NCBI GenBank assembly: GCA_958295885.1 | Contig: OY282380.1 | Span: 1,240,001-1,304,000, forward strand | Length of the DNA: 64,000 bases | Source of the DNA: Arenicellales bacterium | Lineage (GTDB): Bacteria > Pseudomonadota > Gammaproteobacteria > Arenicellales > JAJDZL01 | Direction of reading: 5' to 3' | In this document: one piece after another, positions 27,038-35,638 of the stretch | How positions within the stretch are numbered: position 1 is the stretch's first letter | Layout: every line of letters starts with the position of its first letter | The notes under the pieces: model-generated | What the model saw: only the letters and a program-made list of their open reading frames with translations | Told to the model about the DNA's origin: nothing | Database searches by the model: none | Made by a program: the position numbers and the translations under genes

Positions 27038-27775
27038 ATGTATTTGTGGTTTCATCGACTCAGCACCGCGAAATATTTTTACGGCTTCGCAGTGCGCATC
27101 ACGCCTTGGCTGGCCGCCTTGGCTGCCATCACGGTTCTTGTCGGTCTTTACCTCGGTTTGGTTGCCGCGCCGATGGATTATCAGCAGAAGGATGCCTATC
27201 GGATCATATACGTCCATGTTCCTTCTGCGTGGATGTCCATGTTCATTTACGTATTCATGGCCGCCAGCGGAGCAATCGGCCTGGTCTGGCGGATCAAGCT
27301 CGCTCACTTGACCTGTACGGCTGCTGCGCCGATCGGCGCCTCCTTTACGCTTATAACTCTGCTTACAGGTTCGATTTGGGGGAAACCAATGTGGGGAGCC
27401 TGGTGGGCATGGGACGCTCGTCTGACGTCGGAGCTGATCCTGCTGTTTCTTTACCTGGGTTTCATCGCATTGCAGTCAGCAATTTCAGACCGGACGAAAT
27501 CTCAGCAAGCCGGTGCTATATTGTTGCTCGCCGGAGTCGTAAACATACCGATCATTCATTATTCAGTTCTTTGGTGGCACACACTGCATCAAAATCCTTC
27601 AGTTACGAAATTTGGACTGCCGACGATCCACATCAGCATGCTCATCCCGCTGCTGATCATGAGCGTTGGATTCATGTTCGTGTTTTTTACGCTGCTGATG
27701 GTGCGTATTCGAGCTTTGATTCTTGAAACCGAGATTTCCAGTCGGTGGATTCGAAAACTTCAGGAGACACAATGA
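27038..27775 (+). CDS. ccmC: heme handling protein CcmC
   Basis: A 245-residue six-helix protein that delivers heme to CcmE. The tryptophan-rich signature is intact: SIWGKPMWGAWWAWDARLTSEL, with flanking histidines in IYVHVPSAWMSM and IIHYSVLWWHTLHQ, which act as heme ligands in the family. Located between ccmB and ccmD; its stop overlaps the ccmD start. Confidence 0.96.
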   Translation: MYLWFHRLSTAKYFYGFAVRITPWLAALAAITVLVGLYLGLVAAPMDYQQKDAYRIIYVHVPSAWMSMFIYVFMAASGAIGLVWRIKLAHLTCTAAAPIGASFTLITLLTGSIWGKPMWGAWWAWDARLTSELILLFLYLGFIALQSAISDRTKSQQAGAILLLAGVVNIPIIHYSVLWWHTLHQNPSVTKFGLPTIHISMLIPLLIMSVGFMFVFFTLLMVRIRALILETEISSRWIRKLQETQ

Positions 27776-27939
27776 GCTTCGCAGAATTCATTCACATGAG
27801 CGGCTATGCGAAATTCGTGTGGGGCGCCTATGGAGTCGCACTGCTCGTTCTCGTCCTGAATTTTGCATTTGCGATAAGAAAACTGAACCGAGCCCGGAAA
27901 AAACTGTCTTCCCATCGCACCGAAAAAACACGAAGGTAA
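27772..27939 (+). CDS. ccmD: heme exporter subunit CcmD
   Basis: A 55-residue single-helix protein starting MSFAEFIHMSGYAKFVWGAYG, the CcmD pattern (FxxMGGYAxYVWxxYG), followed by one helix and a basic tail. It stabilises the CcmABC-CcmE complex. Starts inside the last codons of ccmC (ATGA overlap). The usual ccmEFGH genes do not follow. Confidence 0.88.
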   Translation: MSFAEFIHMSGYAKFVWGAYGVALLVLVLNFAFAIRKLNRARKKLSSHRTEKTRR

Positions 27940-28228
27940 CTAAAATATTCGATTTGAAGCACCTTTGAACTTAGCGGCGCTCAGATTGAGAAAACGCATG
28001 AATCACAAGGTCAACAGGATAAAACGGACAGCTGTCGGAATTTGGAACGGTCATCGCTGAAAGCCGCGTGCTGGGATACAATTGGACTGTAGTTTTCAGT
28101 TGAAAAATGCGCTGTCTCTCATTATTATTAATCTTTATGTCTACATTCAGAAATTTTCAGTGAATCCGAATAGTTCTGAAGAACGATCAAATTACACTTA
28201 AACACAAAAAAAATAGGAGGAGAGCAAT
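27940..28228. other. gap after ccmD where ccmE would be expected
   Basis: No ccmE-like frame. A short start at 27998 (MNHKVNRIKRTAVGIW, then stop) is reminiscent of a basic ccmE-type N-terminus but is far too short to assign. The right half is A+T-rich and precedes a strong AGGAGG site, so it should contain the promoter of the respiratory cluster. Confidence 0.45.
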
Positions 28229-28942
28229 ATGCGACGCATTATTCAGGCAGTATTTTCTTTGGTGTTGATCCTGCCGCTTGCATTTGCGGCACATGCAGCT
28301 AAGTATGTCGAAGGCGAAGTTGCCAACGGCGGGACCATTCAAGGGAAAATCACTTACAACGGTGCAGTCAAAATGAGAACCGTACTTCCCACCAAAGATA
28401 AAGAGGTCTGCGGGAAGACCCGAAAAGTTCCATCCGTTGTCATTGGGGAAGGCGGAGCTGTACAAGACAGCGTCGTATTTCTCAAAGACGTAGCCACAGG
28501 CAAACCCTGGTCAAAAATGGAGCGTCCGGTGATCAACAACATCAACTGTATTTTTGAACCGCATGTTCAGGTAGCAAGACGAGGCAAAGTTGACATTTTG
28601 AATACTGACCCAGTGCTGCACAATACCCATGGATATTACGGAAAAGCAACTGCTTTCAACGTTGCATTGCCATTCAAAGATGCAAAAGTCACCAAAACTC
28701 TCAAGAGAGTGGGAGAGGTTCGTACTGACTGTGATGCTCACGGGTGGATGTTGGGCTGGCTGTACGTGGTTTCCAATCCATACTTCATGCAGACCGGCGC
28801 TGACGGGATGTTCTCCATCGATAATGTTCCAGCAGGGGATTACACTCTTGTCGTCTGGCAGGAATCCTTTGGTGAAAAGGAAGTTTCAGTCTCTGTCGAG
28901 GCTGGTTCTACTACGGAAGTTACTATTGAATTAGGCTCGTAG
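28229..28942 (+). CDS. exported cupredoxin-like protein with carboxypeptidase-regulatory domain
   Basis: A 237-residue periplasmic protein with signal peptide (cut near AAHA) and a strong AGGAGG site. The middle has a plastocyanin-like pattern: His in DPVLHNTHGYY, then Cys and His plus a possible Met in TDCDAHGWMLGW, which could bind a type-1 copper. The C-terminus (about 180-237; TGADGMFSIDNVPAGDYTL) is a beta-sandwich carboxypeptidase-regulatory-like domain. Such fusions accompany multi-cytochrome clusters and may act as electron carriers. It heads the respiratory gene cluster. Copper binding is inferred from motif spacing and not proven. Confidence 0.75.
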   Translation: MRRIIQAVFSLVLILPLAFAAHAAKYVEGEVANGGTIQGKITYNGAVKMRTVLPTKDKEVCGKTRKVPSVVIGEGGAVQDSVVFLKDVATGKPWSKMERPVINNINCIFEPHVQVARRGKVDILNTDPVLHNTHGYYGKATAFNVALPFKDAKVTKTLKRVGEVRTDCDAHGWMLGWLYVVSNPYFMQTGADGMFSIDNVPAGDYTLVVWQESFGEKEVSVSVEAGSTTEVTIELGS

Positions 28943-29026
28943 TTCAAGTATTATTCAATAATAAGATAGAAATAATTAAAAACGATCACAATTTTTTATT
29001 TTTCGCATAGTGCAGGAGGAGGTAAT

Positions 29027-30139
29027 ATGCCAAAGAATAAGCATGTTGGTGATAGCGTAAGTAAAGGAGGCGTTGACATTACTCGCCGCACCTTTCTTCA
29101 CAAATCGCTGTTGACTGGAGGTGCTGTGGCAACCGGCAGCGCTGTAGGGTTCTTCCAAACCCTCACCTCGATGGAGGTGGCAAATGCCGCGATGGGTGAG
29201 TCGTTCAGCTTTGCCTGGGTATCAGATACGCATCTGTATCCGCGAGAGCTGAATCAGCGGTTCATCGATAAAGCAACACGTGCGTTTTCTGAAGTGGAAG
29301 CCATGGGGTCAAAATTTGACTTTATGATTTTCGGAGGCGACTTGGCGCAGCTGGGCGATCCAGTTGAGATTGAATTGGGCGCTGAACTGCTGCAGGAAGT
29401 CACTTTGGAGAAACATTTCATTCCAGGTGAACACGATTGGTATTTGGATCTGGGTGAAAGCTGGAATTCACACTTCGGTGAATCACCTTGGACCTTTGAC
29501 CACAAAGGCGTTCGAATCATTGGTCTGGATACAGTTGGAAGCGCTCCGGATTATTGGTCTGCCAGAGGCATGACCGATGTCGAACGAATGGGACATATGT
29601 CCGCTTTGGATGGATCACAGGCTGGCCCTTGGTCTGGATTGGGCAAGAAGAACCGTGAATGGCTCTCTGCTACTCTTTCAGACTGGCCTGCTGGAGACCC
29701 AGTAATCATTTTCTCACATACGCCGCTTTATGAAGTGTATGCGCCGTGGAACTTCTGGATTCGGGACTGGCGCCAAGTTCATGAAATTCTTGCTCCATAT
29801 CAAAATGTGACCAATGTTCATGGACATGTCCATCAGCCTCTCTATAACGAGATCGGTGGTATGCGCAGCATCGGACAATTGGCTACATCCTGGCCATGGC
29901 CGTATGCTCCAGAAGGCACTCCGGAACTCACGAAACCCATGTTGCGAGTTGATCCAGGTGATCACTTCGACGGAGTTGGCTGGACCAGCCTGGCCATGAA
30001 TGAAGGCCGTATGGATTATGAGTACATGATGTGGCGCGAACAGGTATTCGCTAATACGAGAGCTGATTCGGGAACTGGCGATAACCAAAATCAGAAACTG
30101 TCCCCCAGAATCGCAGATCGCGGCTGGACCGGTGATTGA
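29027..30139 (+). CDS. Tat-exported metallophosphoesterase
   Basis: A 370-residue calcineurin-type phosphoesterase with a twin-arginine signal (DITRRTFLHKSLLTGG...) and cleavage near NAA. Metal motifs in order: VSDTHL (DxH), FGGDLAQ (GD), PGEHDW in place of the usual GNHD, FSHTPLY (H) and NVHGHVH (GHxH). The Asn of GNHD, normally a metal ligand, is Glu here. A strong AGGAGG site precedes the ATG. It lies between the cupredoxin-like gene and a cytochrome c gene, so it is probably exported to act in that respiratory context; substrate unknown. Confidence 0.85.
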   Translation: MPKNKHVGDSVSKGGVDITRRTFLHKSLLTGGAVATGSAVGFFQTLTSMEVANAAMGESFSFAWVSDTHLYPRELNQRFIDKATRAFSEVEAMGSKFDFMIFGGDLAQLGDPVEIELGAELLQEVTLEKHFIPGEHDWYLDLGESWNSHFGESPWTFDHKGVRIIGLDTVGSAPDYWSARGMTDVERMGHMSALDGSQAGPWSGLGKKNREWLSATLSDWPAGDPVIIFSHTPLYEVYAPWNFWIRDWRQVHEILAPYQNVTNVHGHVHQPLYNEIGGMRSIGQLATSWPWPYAPEGTPELTKPMLRVDPGDHFDGVGWTSLAMNEGRMDYEYMMWREQVFANTRADSGTGDNQNQKLSPRIADRGWTGD

Positions 30140-30162
30140 TTTAACATAGAGAGGAAATAACT

Positions 30163-30615
30163 ATGCTGAACACAAAATCTAAAGGGTTGATAGCCCTCGT
30201 CTGTGCTTTTGTGAGCGTGTCGCTGCTGTTTGTCTTTATGGTAAATCGAGCTTCTGCCCACAAAGTGTCACATGACGCAGAAACTTTACAAGCGTTTCAA
30301 GACGCTTTCATGGAACAAGTCATTCTTGGAGACAATCTTTTCCACGGCGGAACCATGCCTGGACTGAATCTTTCCAATACTGGAATGGCGTGTGCCATGT
30401 GTCATCCATTTTCGTCGGATGTTCATCCCCATGAGTTTCCAAAATTCCAGGAGCAAATGAGCGAATTCGCAACTTTGCGAGATATGATCAACTGGTGTAT
30501 TGAGAAACCAAATGAGGGTGAAATAATTGACCCTGATGGTGAAGCAATGAAAGCATTGGAAGCCTATATTCATTGGTCAAATCGCGGTTCCGTTCTGGAC
30601 CCTGGTCGACACTGA
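30163..30615 (+). CDS. periplasmic c-type cytochrome (one heme)
   Basis: A 150-residue protein with a signal anchor and one heme site, ACAMCHP (CxxCH). The region after it (LRDMINWCIEKPNEG, then MKALEAYIHWSNRG) resembles the SoxX/SoxA/TsdA-like cytochromes, where a Met/Cys provides the distal ligand. Cys in INWC could be a heme ligand. Function in the chain unknown; it stands between the metallophosphoesterase and a terminator-like hairpin, so it may be the end of a first transcript. Confidence 0.85.
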   Translation: MLNTKSKGLIALVCAFVSVSLLFVFMVNRASAHKVSHDAETLQAFQDAFMEQVILGDNLFHGGTMPGLNLSNTGMACAMCHPFSSDVHPHEFPKFQEQMSEFATLRDMINWCIEKPNEGEIIDPDGEAMKALEAYIHWSNRGSVLDPGRH

Positions 30616-30676
30616 TAAATACGCTGCCTGCTCCTTACAGGCTGTAGTTATGTAGGAGCACTTACAAGTAAATCTT

Positions 30677-30727
30677 GGGGCGTGTGGGGTCGCTTGTTTC
30701 AGGCGATGATCATACGCCCTAATTTTT
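30677..30727 (+). terminator. intrinsic terminator inside the respiratory cluster
   Basis: GGGCGTGTG (30678-30686) pairs with CATACGCCC (30711-30719), and within it TCGCTTG pairs with CAGGCGA; the stem is followed by TAATTTTTAG. This is a good factor-independent terminator between the first cytochrome gene and the diheme cytochrome gene. It could also attenuate rather than fully end transcription. A smaller GCTCCT/AGGAGC hairpin lies just upstream near 30629-30660. Confidence 0.75.
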
Positions 30728-30791
30728 AGTAAGCTCAAGTTGGAGCCAAGAATATTTTGATTCTCGAATTCGATCAGGAGTTGTAATTCCA

Positions 30792-31745
30792 TTGAAAAAG
30801 TTATTAGCAGCAGTGGCCCTCACCGTCATCATCGGTGCAATTACAGTAACCGGAATGACCATGCAGTCAACGGGTGAACAAAACGAAGAGATGATGACAG
30901 GCCGTTCTTTATTCAATTATGCGGCTGCAACGGGCAATATAGAACCAGTTAGTGAAGGAATTCCAGTCACGCCGCGTTTGCTCGAACATGGCGAGTGGGT
31001 GTTCCGCGGCATGTGCATCGGCTGTCACGGCATCGATGGTGACGGAAACGGTGCGGTTTGGGAACTCGGCGCACTGTACGCCAAGGAACACGTACTTCCA
31101 CGAAAGCCTCGAGACTTCACGGAAGCGGTGTATAAACTGCGCTCTACACCAAGTGGTTCGCTTCCCACTGACAAAGATTTGTTTACTTCAATTTCCCGAG
31201 GACTGGTACTGAACCAGGACATGCCTGCTTTTCAATATCTGCCGGAACGAGACCGGTGGGCGGTCGTCGCTTACATTAAGACGTTTTCTGACCGCTGGGA
31301 AGAAGAAGCGGAGTGGCAGGAAGATCCCATTGAAATCTCCGAACCGCCTCTACCGACCGCTGAGTCGGTTGAAGCCGGAAAAGAAGTTTACAAATTAATG
31401 CAATGCGAGCAGTGTCACGGGCCGACTGGAAAAGGCGATGGACCCTCTGCACCTGGTCTTGAAGATGATGCCGGCCTGCCGATCATCCCGAGAGACTTCA
31501 CTGATGCATCCCAGTTTGTTGGGTCCAGTGAGCCAAAAGGAATTTATCAGACTTTCACAACTGGCTTGGATGGAACACCGATGCCCTCATTTGCAGATTT
31601 TCTTGATGAAACACAGCGTTGGCAGCTCGTTTGGTACGTGATTTCTCTGCGGACAGAGTTTGATTTGGAAACCACCCGTGCCAAGATGACTGCTGAAGGC
31701 GTAAACATGGTTGCACAGTTGGAATCAACTGCAGCTCAACAGTAG
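30792..31745 (+). CDS. diheme c-type cytochrome
   Basis: A 317-residue exported cytochrome with two class-I domains: heme sites CIGCH (about residue 76) and CEQCH (about residue 205), each followed by GDGxG-type loops and a PRDFT motif, with Met in MPAF and MPSF as likely axial ligands. It begins at a TTG preceded by CAGGAG; the signal peptide is MKKLLAAVALTVIIGA. Probably an electron carrier to the oxidase genes downstream. First gene after the terminator. Confidence 0.88.
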   Translation: MKKLLAAVALTVIIGAITVTGMTMQSTGEQNEEMMTGRSLFNYAAATGNIEPVSEGIPVTPRLLEHGEWVFRGMCIGCHGIDGDGNGAVWELGALYAKEHVLPRKPRDFTEAVYKLRSTPSGSLPTDKDLFTSISRGLVLNQDMPAFQYLPERDRWAVVAYIKTFSDRWEEEAEWQEDPIEISEPPLPTAESVEAGKEVYKLMQCEQCHGPTGKGDGPSAPGLEDDAGLPIIPRDFTDASQFVGSSEPKGIYQTFTTGLDGTPMPSFADFLDETQRWQLVWYVISLRTEFDLETTRAKMTAEGVNMVAQLESTAAQQ

Positions 31746-31778
31746 AATTTAAACTTTGTTAGATACAGGTTTTCAAGA

Positions 31779-32213
31779 ATGTCCGTTGCACTGTGGGTGT
31801 CAGGAGGAATTGCGCTGGCAGTCTTGCTCGCATGGAGTTCGGTGCAGCTGTTTCCAGAAGATCGTATTATTCTAGGAACCATGGCCTATGAACAGGTTGA
31901 TTATGAAATTCTTTCCCACGGTACGAATCTAGCTGACATTGAAAGAGGTCGTAGTTATTACTTGCAACTGTGTGCGCTCTGTCACGGGCTGAGCGGACAA
32001 GGGAATGGAGAATACAGTTATCGCATGGTGCCGAAACCCTCAAGTCTGGTTGACTCATCCGTTCGAGTTCAAACGGATGACGAACTGAGTGCTGTAATTC
32101 GTGATGGATCAAGCGGAACGGCGATGCAGGGCTGGGGAAACGTCTTAAACTCAACTCAACGTAAACAAGTAGTTGACTATATTCGATATTTAGCACTTCG
32201 TAATCATCAGTAA
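31779..32213 (+). CDS. membrane-anchored c-type cytochrome
   Basis: A 144-residue protein with an N-terminal helix (VALWVSGGIALAVLLAW) and one heme site, CALCHGLSGQGNGE. AMQGWGNVLN supplies the Met ligand. Class-I monoheme domain. Its stop is one base before the start of the next gene, implying coupling with the half-oxidase protein. Likely electron donor or docking subunit. Confidence 0.87.
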   Translation: MSVALWVSGGIALAVLLAWSSVQLFPEDRIILGTMAYEQVDYEILSHGTNLADIERGRSYYLQLCALCHGLSGQGNGEYSYRMVPKPSSLVDSSVRVQTDDELSAVIRDGSSGTAMQGWGNVLNSTQRKQVVDYIRYLALRNHQ

Positions 32214-32214
32214 G

Positions 32215-32778
32215 ATGGAAGCTTCGACTGAAATAATGAACAATAAATGGACGTTTTCGGTACCAGAAACGGTCGAAGATGTGGATGCCGGACTGATCAT
32301 AAAGTTCGTAATCATGTCAGTAACGTATCTGCTGATCGGTACGATTCAGGGCGTCATCCAAACCTTGCCTGAATTTGCGCTGTGGATTCGAGCAACCGGA
32401 CCGGCGGGGCACATGATTGATCCACTGGCACACGCGCACATTAACTTAGTCGGCGGCGTCACAATGGCGATCATGGGATTGTTCTATTACATTTTGCCCA
32501 GAATCTTAAACCGTCCGATTTACAGTCAAACATTATCAAATACGTCATTCTGGTTTTCGACGATCGGTGTACTGGCATTTTTCAGTTCTCTGGTATTCTT
32601 TGGAATCTTGGAAGGAAACATGATTCTTGACGGAATGACATTTCAACAAGCCTTGAACACAGTCGGTCCAATCCATCATATCTCAATCATTACCGCTGCG
32701 ATTTTGATGGGCTTTGGATACTGGCTGTTCATTGTGAATATTTTTCTGACCGTATTCAAGAGGAAGGGAGGAAAGTAA
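32215..32778 (+). CDS. half-size heme-copper oxidase subunit I-like membrane protein
   Basis: A 187-residue protein with four to five helices. The stretch MIDPLAHAHINLVGGVTMAIMG then YYILPRI matches the low-spin-heme helix of CcoN/NorB proteins (RxxHxHxxxxGxxxMxxxGxxYYxLP), and IHHISIITAAILMGFG gives another His pair. It is far too short to hold the full 12-helix catalytic core, and the conserved Tyr/CuB region is absent. It may bind a heme and act as a second membrane subunit; it is the odd component of the cluster. An in-frame ATG (residue 8) is an alternative start. Confidence 0.7.
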   Translation: MEASTEIMNNKWTFSVPETVEDVDAGLIIKFVIMSVTYLLIGTIQGVIQTLPEFALWIRATGPAGHMIDPLAHAHINLVGGVTMAIMGLFYYILPRILNRPIYSQTLSNTSFWFSTIGVLAFFSSLVFFGILEGNMILDGMTFQQALNTVGPIHHISIITAAILMGFGYWLFIVNIFLTVFKRKGGK

Positions 32779-32996
32779 TGCATAGATTACTCAATTTTTT
32801 GTACAGCGGATTTATTATTGGCGTCGGCCTGGGTACTGTATTCCAGCTCGCGTTCCTTCCATTTCTCGGAATGCGCAGTCACGAAGAGTGGACCGGACTC
32901 TTGGTTTGGGGATTCATCATCTCCATTGGAACTGGCGTATTATCAGCATTGTCGTTTTGGTTCATGAATTCCATGATGATCAAACAAGGGAAGTAG
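32778..32996 (+). CDS. small two-helix membrane protein of the oxidase cluster
   Basis: A 72-residue protein with helices around LNFLYSGFIIGVGLGTVFQLAFLPFLG and WGFIISIGTGVLSALSFWF. It overlaps the half-oxidase gene by one base (TAATG) and precedes the CcoN-like gene. No family recognised. The tight packing suggests it is a subunit or assembly factor of the oxidase. Confidence 0.7.
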   Translation: MHRLLNFLYSGFIIGVGLGTVFQLAFLPFLGMRSHEEWTGLLVWGFIISIGTGVLSALSFWFMNSMMIKQGK

Positions 32997-33027
32997 TCAG
33001 TCAGCACTGCAGTCGGAGAATTAGAAA

Positions 33028-34443
33028 ATGGTTACAAGTATTTTGACTAAGAACGATTACGCAGAAGGAACTGCAGCAAAGCACTTCTTCTTCTCTTCGA
33101 TCGTTATGCTGAATATAGGAGTTCTGTTGGCACTGCTGACGTCCATGAGACTGGCTTGGCCAGATGTCTTTCCGAACGATATTCCATGGCTGCACTTCGG
33201 ACGGATACGTCCAGTGCACGTGCACTTTGTGATCTTCGGCTGGATTTCGATGGCGTTCGCCGGGGCAATGTGCTACATGGCGCCTGCACTATGCAAAACC
33301 AAGTTGTGGAGTGAAAAACTTGGAGTCTGGAACTGCTGGGCCTGGAACATTGGCATGGTTGCCGTCTTTTTCACATTAATCAATGGCATGACATCCGGTC
33401 GTGAATATCAGGATTTAATTTGGCCGCTCGACATCTATGTTCTTATTTTCATTTTCGCTCCGATCGCGGTCAATATTTGGATGACGATGCTGTATCGTCA
33501 AACCCAAGGACTGTATGTCACCATGTGGTTCTTTGGAGCAGCTCTCCTATTTATTATTCTGAGCTATTTCATCGGAGCGGTGCCTGATCTGTTTCCAGTT
33601 ACGGGGTTGGCAGAAGCCTACATGACGTGGTGGCACGCACACAATATTTTGGGGTTGTGGATTACGCCGGTGTCCGCGGCGATTGCCTATTACATCATTC
33701 CGAAAATTTCTGGGAATACGCTGTACAGTCATAAAATAGGACATCTGCATTTCTGGTCAATCGCGGCATTCTATTCAACGCCAGGCGCACATCACCTCAT
33801 GGGCGCTCCAATTCCCGAATGGTTGAAATCTTTCGCATCGGTTTCCGGTGTGCTGATCATGATTCCTGCATTAGCGTTTGTCGTCAACATGCTGATGACG
33901 ATGAAAGACAAGTGGTGGATGTATGCAAAGAACATTCCATTGCAGTGGGCCTTAACTGGTGTGCTCTTCGCCATACCATTGAACATTCAAGGCGCATTCC
34001 AGCAGACGCGCGCGCTGAATTGGTACATACATGGCACGCACTGGATCGTAGCGCATGCACATCTGGCACTTCTCGGATTTTCGAGCTTTATCGAAATCGG
34101 TGCGATTTACTACGGATTGCCGAAACTATTGAAGCGCAAACTTTATAGTGAGAAGCTGGCTCGATTGCACTTCTGGATGATGGCAATCGGATTCCTTGGT
34201 TTTTGGTCGGTACTTACGGCGGCGGGCCTTGTGCAAGGTGCTGCAAAAGTGTATGAAATACCATACATTCAATCTGTTATCGCCACGCACCCGTATATGG
34301 TGGGTCGCGTGTTGTTTGGGGCGCTGATCATTTTCGCGCAGCCGATTTTCCTATACAACATGTACATGACTGCGAAACATGGTGAGAAAATTGTCTCTGA
34401 AACGCCTCGCGGGCGTGCAGTCCCAATACCAGCAGCTGGTTAA
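33028..34443 (+). CDS. ccoN: cbb3-type cytochrome c oxidase subunit I (CcoN-like)
   Basis: A 471-residue, 12-helix heme-copper oxidase catalytic subunit of normal CcoN length. Seen: FGRIRPVHVH with the low-spin heme ligand (His64), TWWHAHN (CuB His205), HFWSIAAFYSTPGAHH with Tyr249 and CuB His255/256, and HWIVAHAHLALLG (His343/His345, the heme ligands). Tyr249 stands where cbb3 enzymes carry the tyrosine cross-linked to a CuB histidine; nitric oxide reductases lack it, so this should be an O2 reductase of the C family. APIPEW after the His pair is also cbb3-like. Central gene of the cluster. Confidence 0.88.
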   Translation: MVTSILTKNDYAEGTAAKHFFFSSIVMLNIGVLLALLTSMRLAWPDVFPNDIPWLHFGRIRPVHVHFVIFGWISMAFAGAMCYMAPALCKTKLWSEKLGVWNCWAWNIGMVAVFFTLINGMTSGREYQDLIWPLDIYVLIFIFAPIAVNIWMTMLYRQTQGLYVTMWFFGAALLFIILSYFIGAVPDLFPVTGLAEAYMTWWHAHNILGLWITPVSAAIAYYIIPKISGNTLYSHKIGHLHFWSIAAFYSTPGAHHLMGAPIPEWLKSFASVSGVLIMIPALAFVVNMLMTMKDKWWMYAKNIPLQWALTGVLFAIPLNIQGAFQQTRALNWYIHGTHWIVAHAHLALLGFSSFIEIGAIYYGLPKLLKRKLYSEKLARLHFWMMAIGFLGFWSVLTAAGLVQGAAKVYEIPYIQSVIATHPYMVGRVLFGALIIFAQPIFLYNMYMTAKHGEKIVSETPRGRAVPIPAAG

Positions 34444-34462
34444 CAAAGAATAGGAGAATACA

Positions 34463-34984
34463 ATGCCGAAGTACGTAGCTGGAGCTGTTCTTGTTGTTCT
34501 GGTAATCTTTACTTCTGTTGCGATTACGATCATCGGCGGGTCTACTTACATGAATGAAATTCCGCCAACTCAACTCGCAATCGAGAAAGAAGCAATACTG
34601 GGACATAGTGCTTGGACCATTCATGATCCGTGGATGAGAGGAGATGACTCACCAACTCTTGCAGGAAAAGGGAAGAAGATTTTTATTCGAGAAGGCTGCT
34701 GGTGGTGTCATACTCTGCTGCCAGAACAAACTCAGGACTGGGCTTACTTTGGAGAACCGCCGGTTGCAGGTGACGTGCAGGGAGAAGCGCCAAGTCTGTT
34801 TGGCTCGGACCGTAAGGCTCCTGACCTGTTGCACATTGCAAGCCGGAATCGAGTCAAGGCATGGCACTATGTACACCACCGAGATCCTCGGGCCGTTACG
34901 CCCGGTTCCATAATGCCCGCGTTCAAGCATCTAACGGATGACGAATTGGACGCGATTATTGCTTATTTAGAAACATTGAAATAG
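34463..34984 (+). CDS. ccoO: cbb3-type oxidase cytochrome c subunit (CcoO-like)
   Basis: A 173-residue protein with an N-terminal helix and one heme c site CWWCH (Cys79, Cys82, His83), preceded by KKIFIREGC as in CcoO (IREGCxxCH). Later SLFGSDRKAPDLLHIASR, AWHYVHHRDPRAVTPGSIMPAF and YLETLK follow the CcoO pattern (S.R..PDL...GG, H...DPR...P.S.MP.F). It passes electrons to CcoN. Slightly shorter than usual. Located 19 bp after ccoN with GGAG upstream. Confidence 0.85.
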   Translation: MPKYVAGAVLVVLVIFTSVAITIIGGSTYMNEIPPTQLAIEKEAILGHSAWTIHDPWMRGDDSPTLAGKGKKIFIREGCWWCHTLLPEQTQDWAYFGEPPVAGDVQGEAPSLFGSDRKAPDLLHIASRNRVKAWHYVHHRDPRAVTPGSIMPAFKHLTDDELDAIIAYLETLK

Positions 34985-35009
34985 TATCAAAGGACTGGAG
35001 ACAGCACTG

Positions 35010-35378
35010 ATGGCAGATCGTAATGAATTAGAAGATAAGGGTGAGGTTTTCGGCCGATTCGGTGACGAAGAGTACGACGGCATCAAAGAAGGAAATGGAA
35101 AAATTCCTTGGTGGCTTGTGCTGATCGTTGGAGTCACTGTGTTCCAGGCATTTCTGTGGACGATGCCGTGGCCAGGATTTGGGCAACGCTATGATTCGGT
35201 AACCACGACATTTTGGAGTGCTACTGGCAAGCAGCCATGGTGGGACTGGGGCTATTACATGGTGCTGTTCCAAATCATCCTCATTCTGACCTGCATTGCC
35301 GGCATAATTTGGTACATCAACGTTCAAAAGTGGAAGGAACGAAGTAGCGAAGAAAACAAAAACGAAGAGAAAATCTGA
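35010..35378 (+). CDS. heme-less CcoP-like membrane anchor
   Basis: A 122-residue protein with two helices. EEYDGIKEGNGKIPWWLVL copies the N-terminal signature of CcoP (xWDGIxExxNxxPxWW), which anchors the diheme CcoP to the cbb3 core, but no CxxCH is present. The heme domains of CcoP may be supplied by the separate cytochrome genes at 35639 and 36285. This is a split-CcoP arrangement by inference; the motif match itself is clear. Confidence 0.7.
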   Translation: MADRNELEDKGEVFGRFGDEEYDGIKEGNGKIPWWLVLIVGVTVFQAFLWTMPWPGFGQRYDSVTTTFWSATGKQPWWDWGYYMVLFQIILILTCIAGIIWYINVQKWKERSSEENKNEEKI

Positions 35379-35399
35379 GACCGCTCTGGAGTTTGGCTA

Positions 35400-35606
35400 T
35401 TGGGCTTTACCGACCAAATTTCCGCGCTTATTTTTGCACTCATTATTATTGGTGTATTGGTCTATGTCATAATGTCTCGATACGTTGTCGGTCCTTTTAC
35501 CAAACTCAAACGTGCTGAACGAATCGTTCTAGGTCTCGGTGTAGTGGGGATCGTGCTGGTTGTCGTTTATGCAGCCACAGAGCTTTTGTTCCATGTCGTA
35601 TTTTAA
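35400..35606 (+). CDS. small two-helix membrane protein of the oxidase cluster
   Basis: A 68-residue protein from a TTG start with CTGGAG upstream. Two helices (ISALIFALIIIGVLVYVIM and IVLGLGVVGIVLVVVYAAT) flank a short basic loop KLKRAER. No family recognised. It sits between the CcoP-like anchor and a cytochrome c gene, so it is probably an accessory subunit. Confidence 0.65.
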   Translation: MGFTDQISALIFALIIIGVLVYVIMSRYVVGPFTKLKRAERIVLGLGVVGIVLVVVYAATELLFHVVF

Positions 35607-35638
35607 CCATCTCATCTAATTCAGCCGAAGAACCTCCA

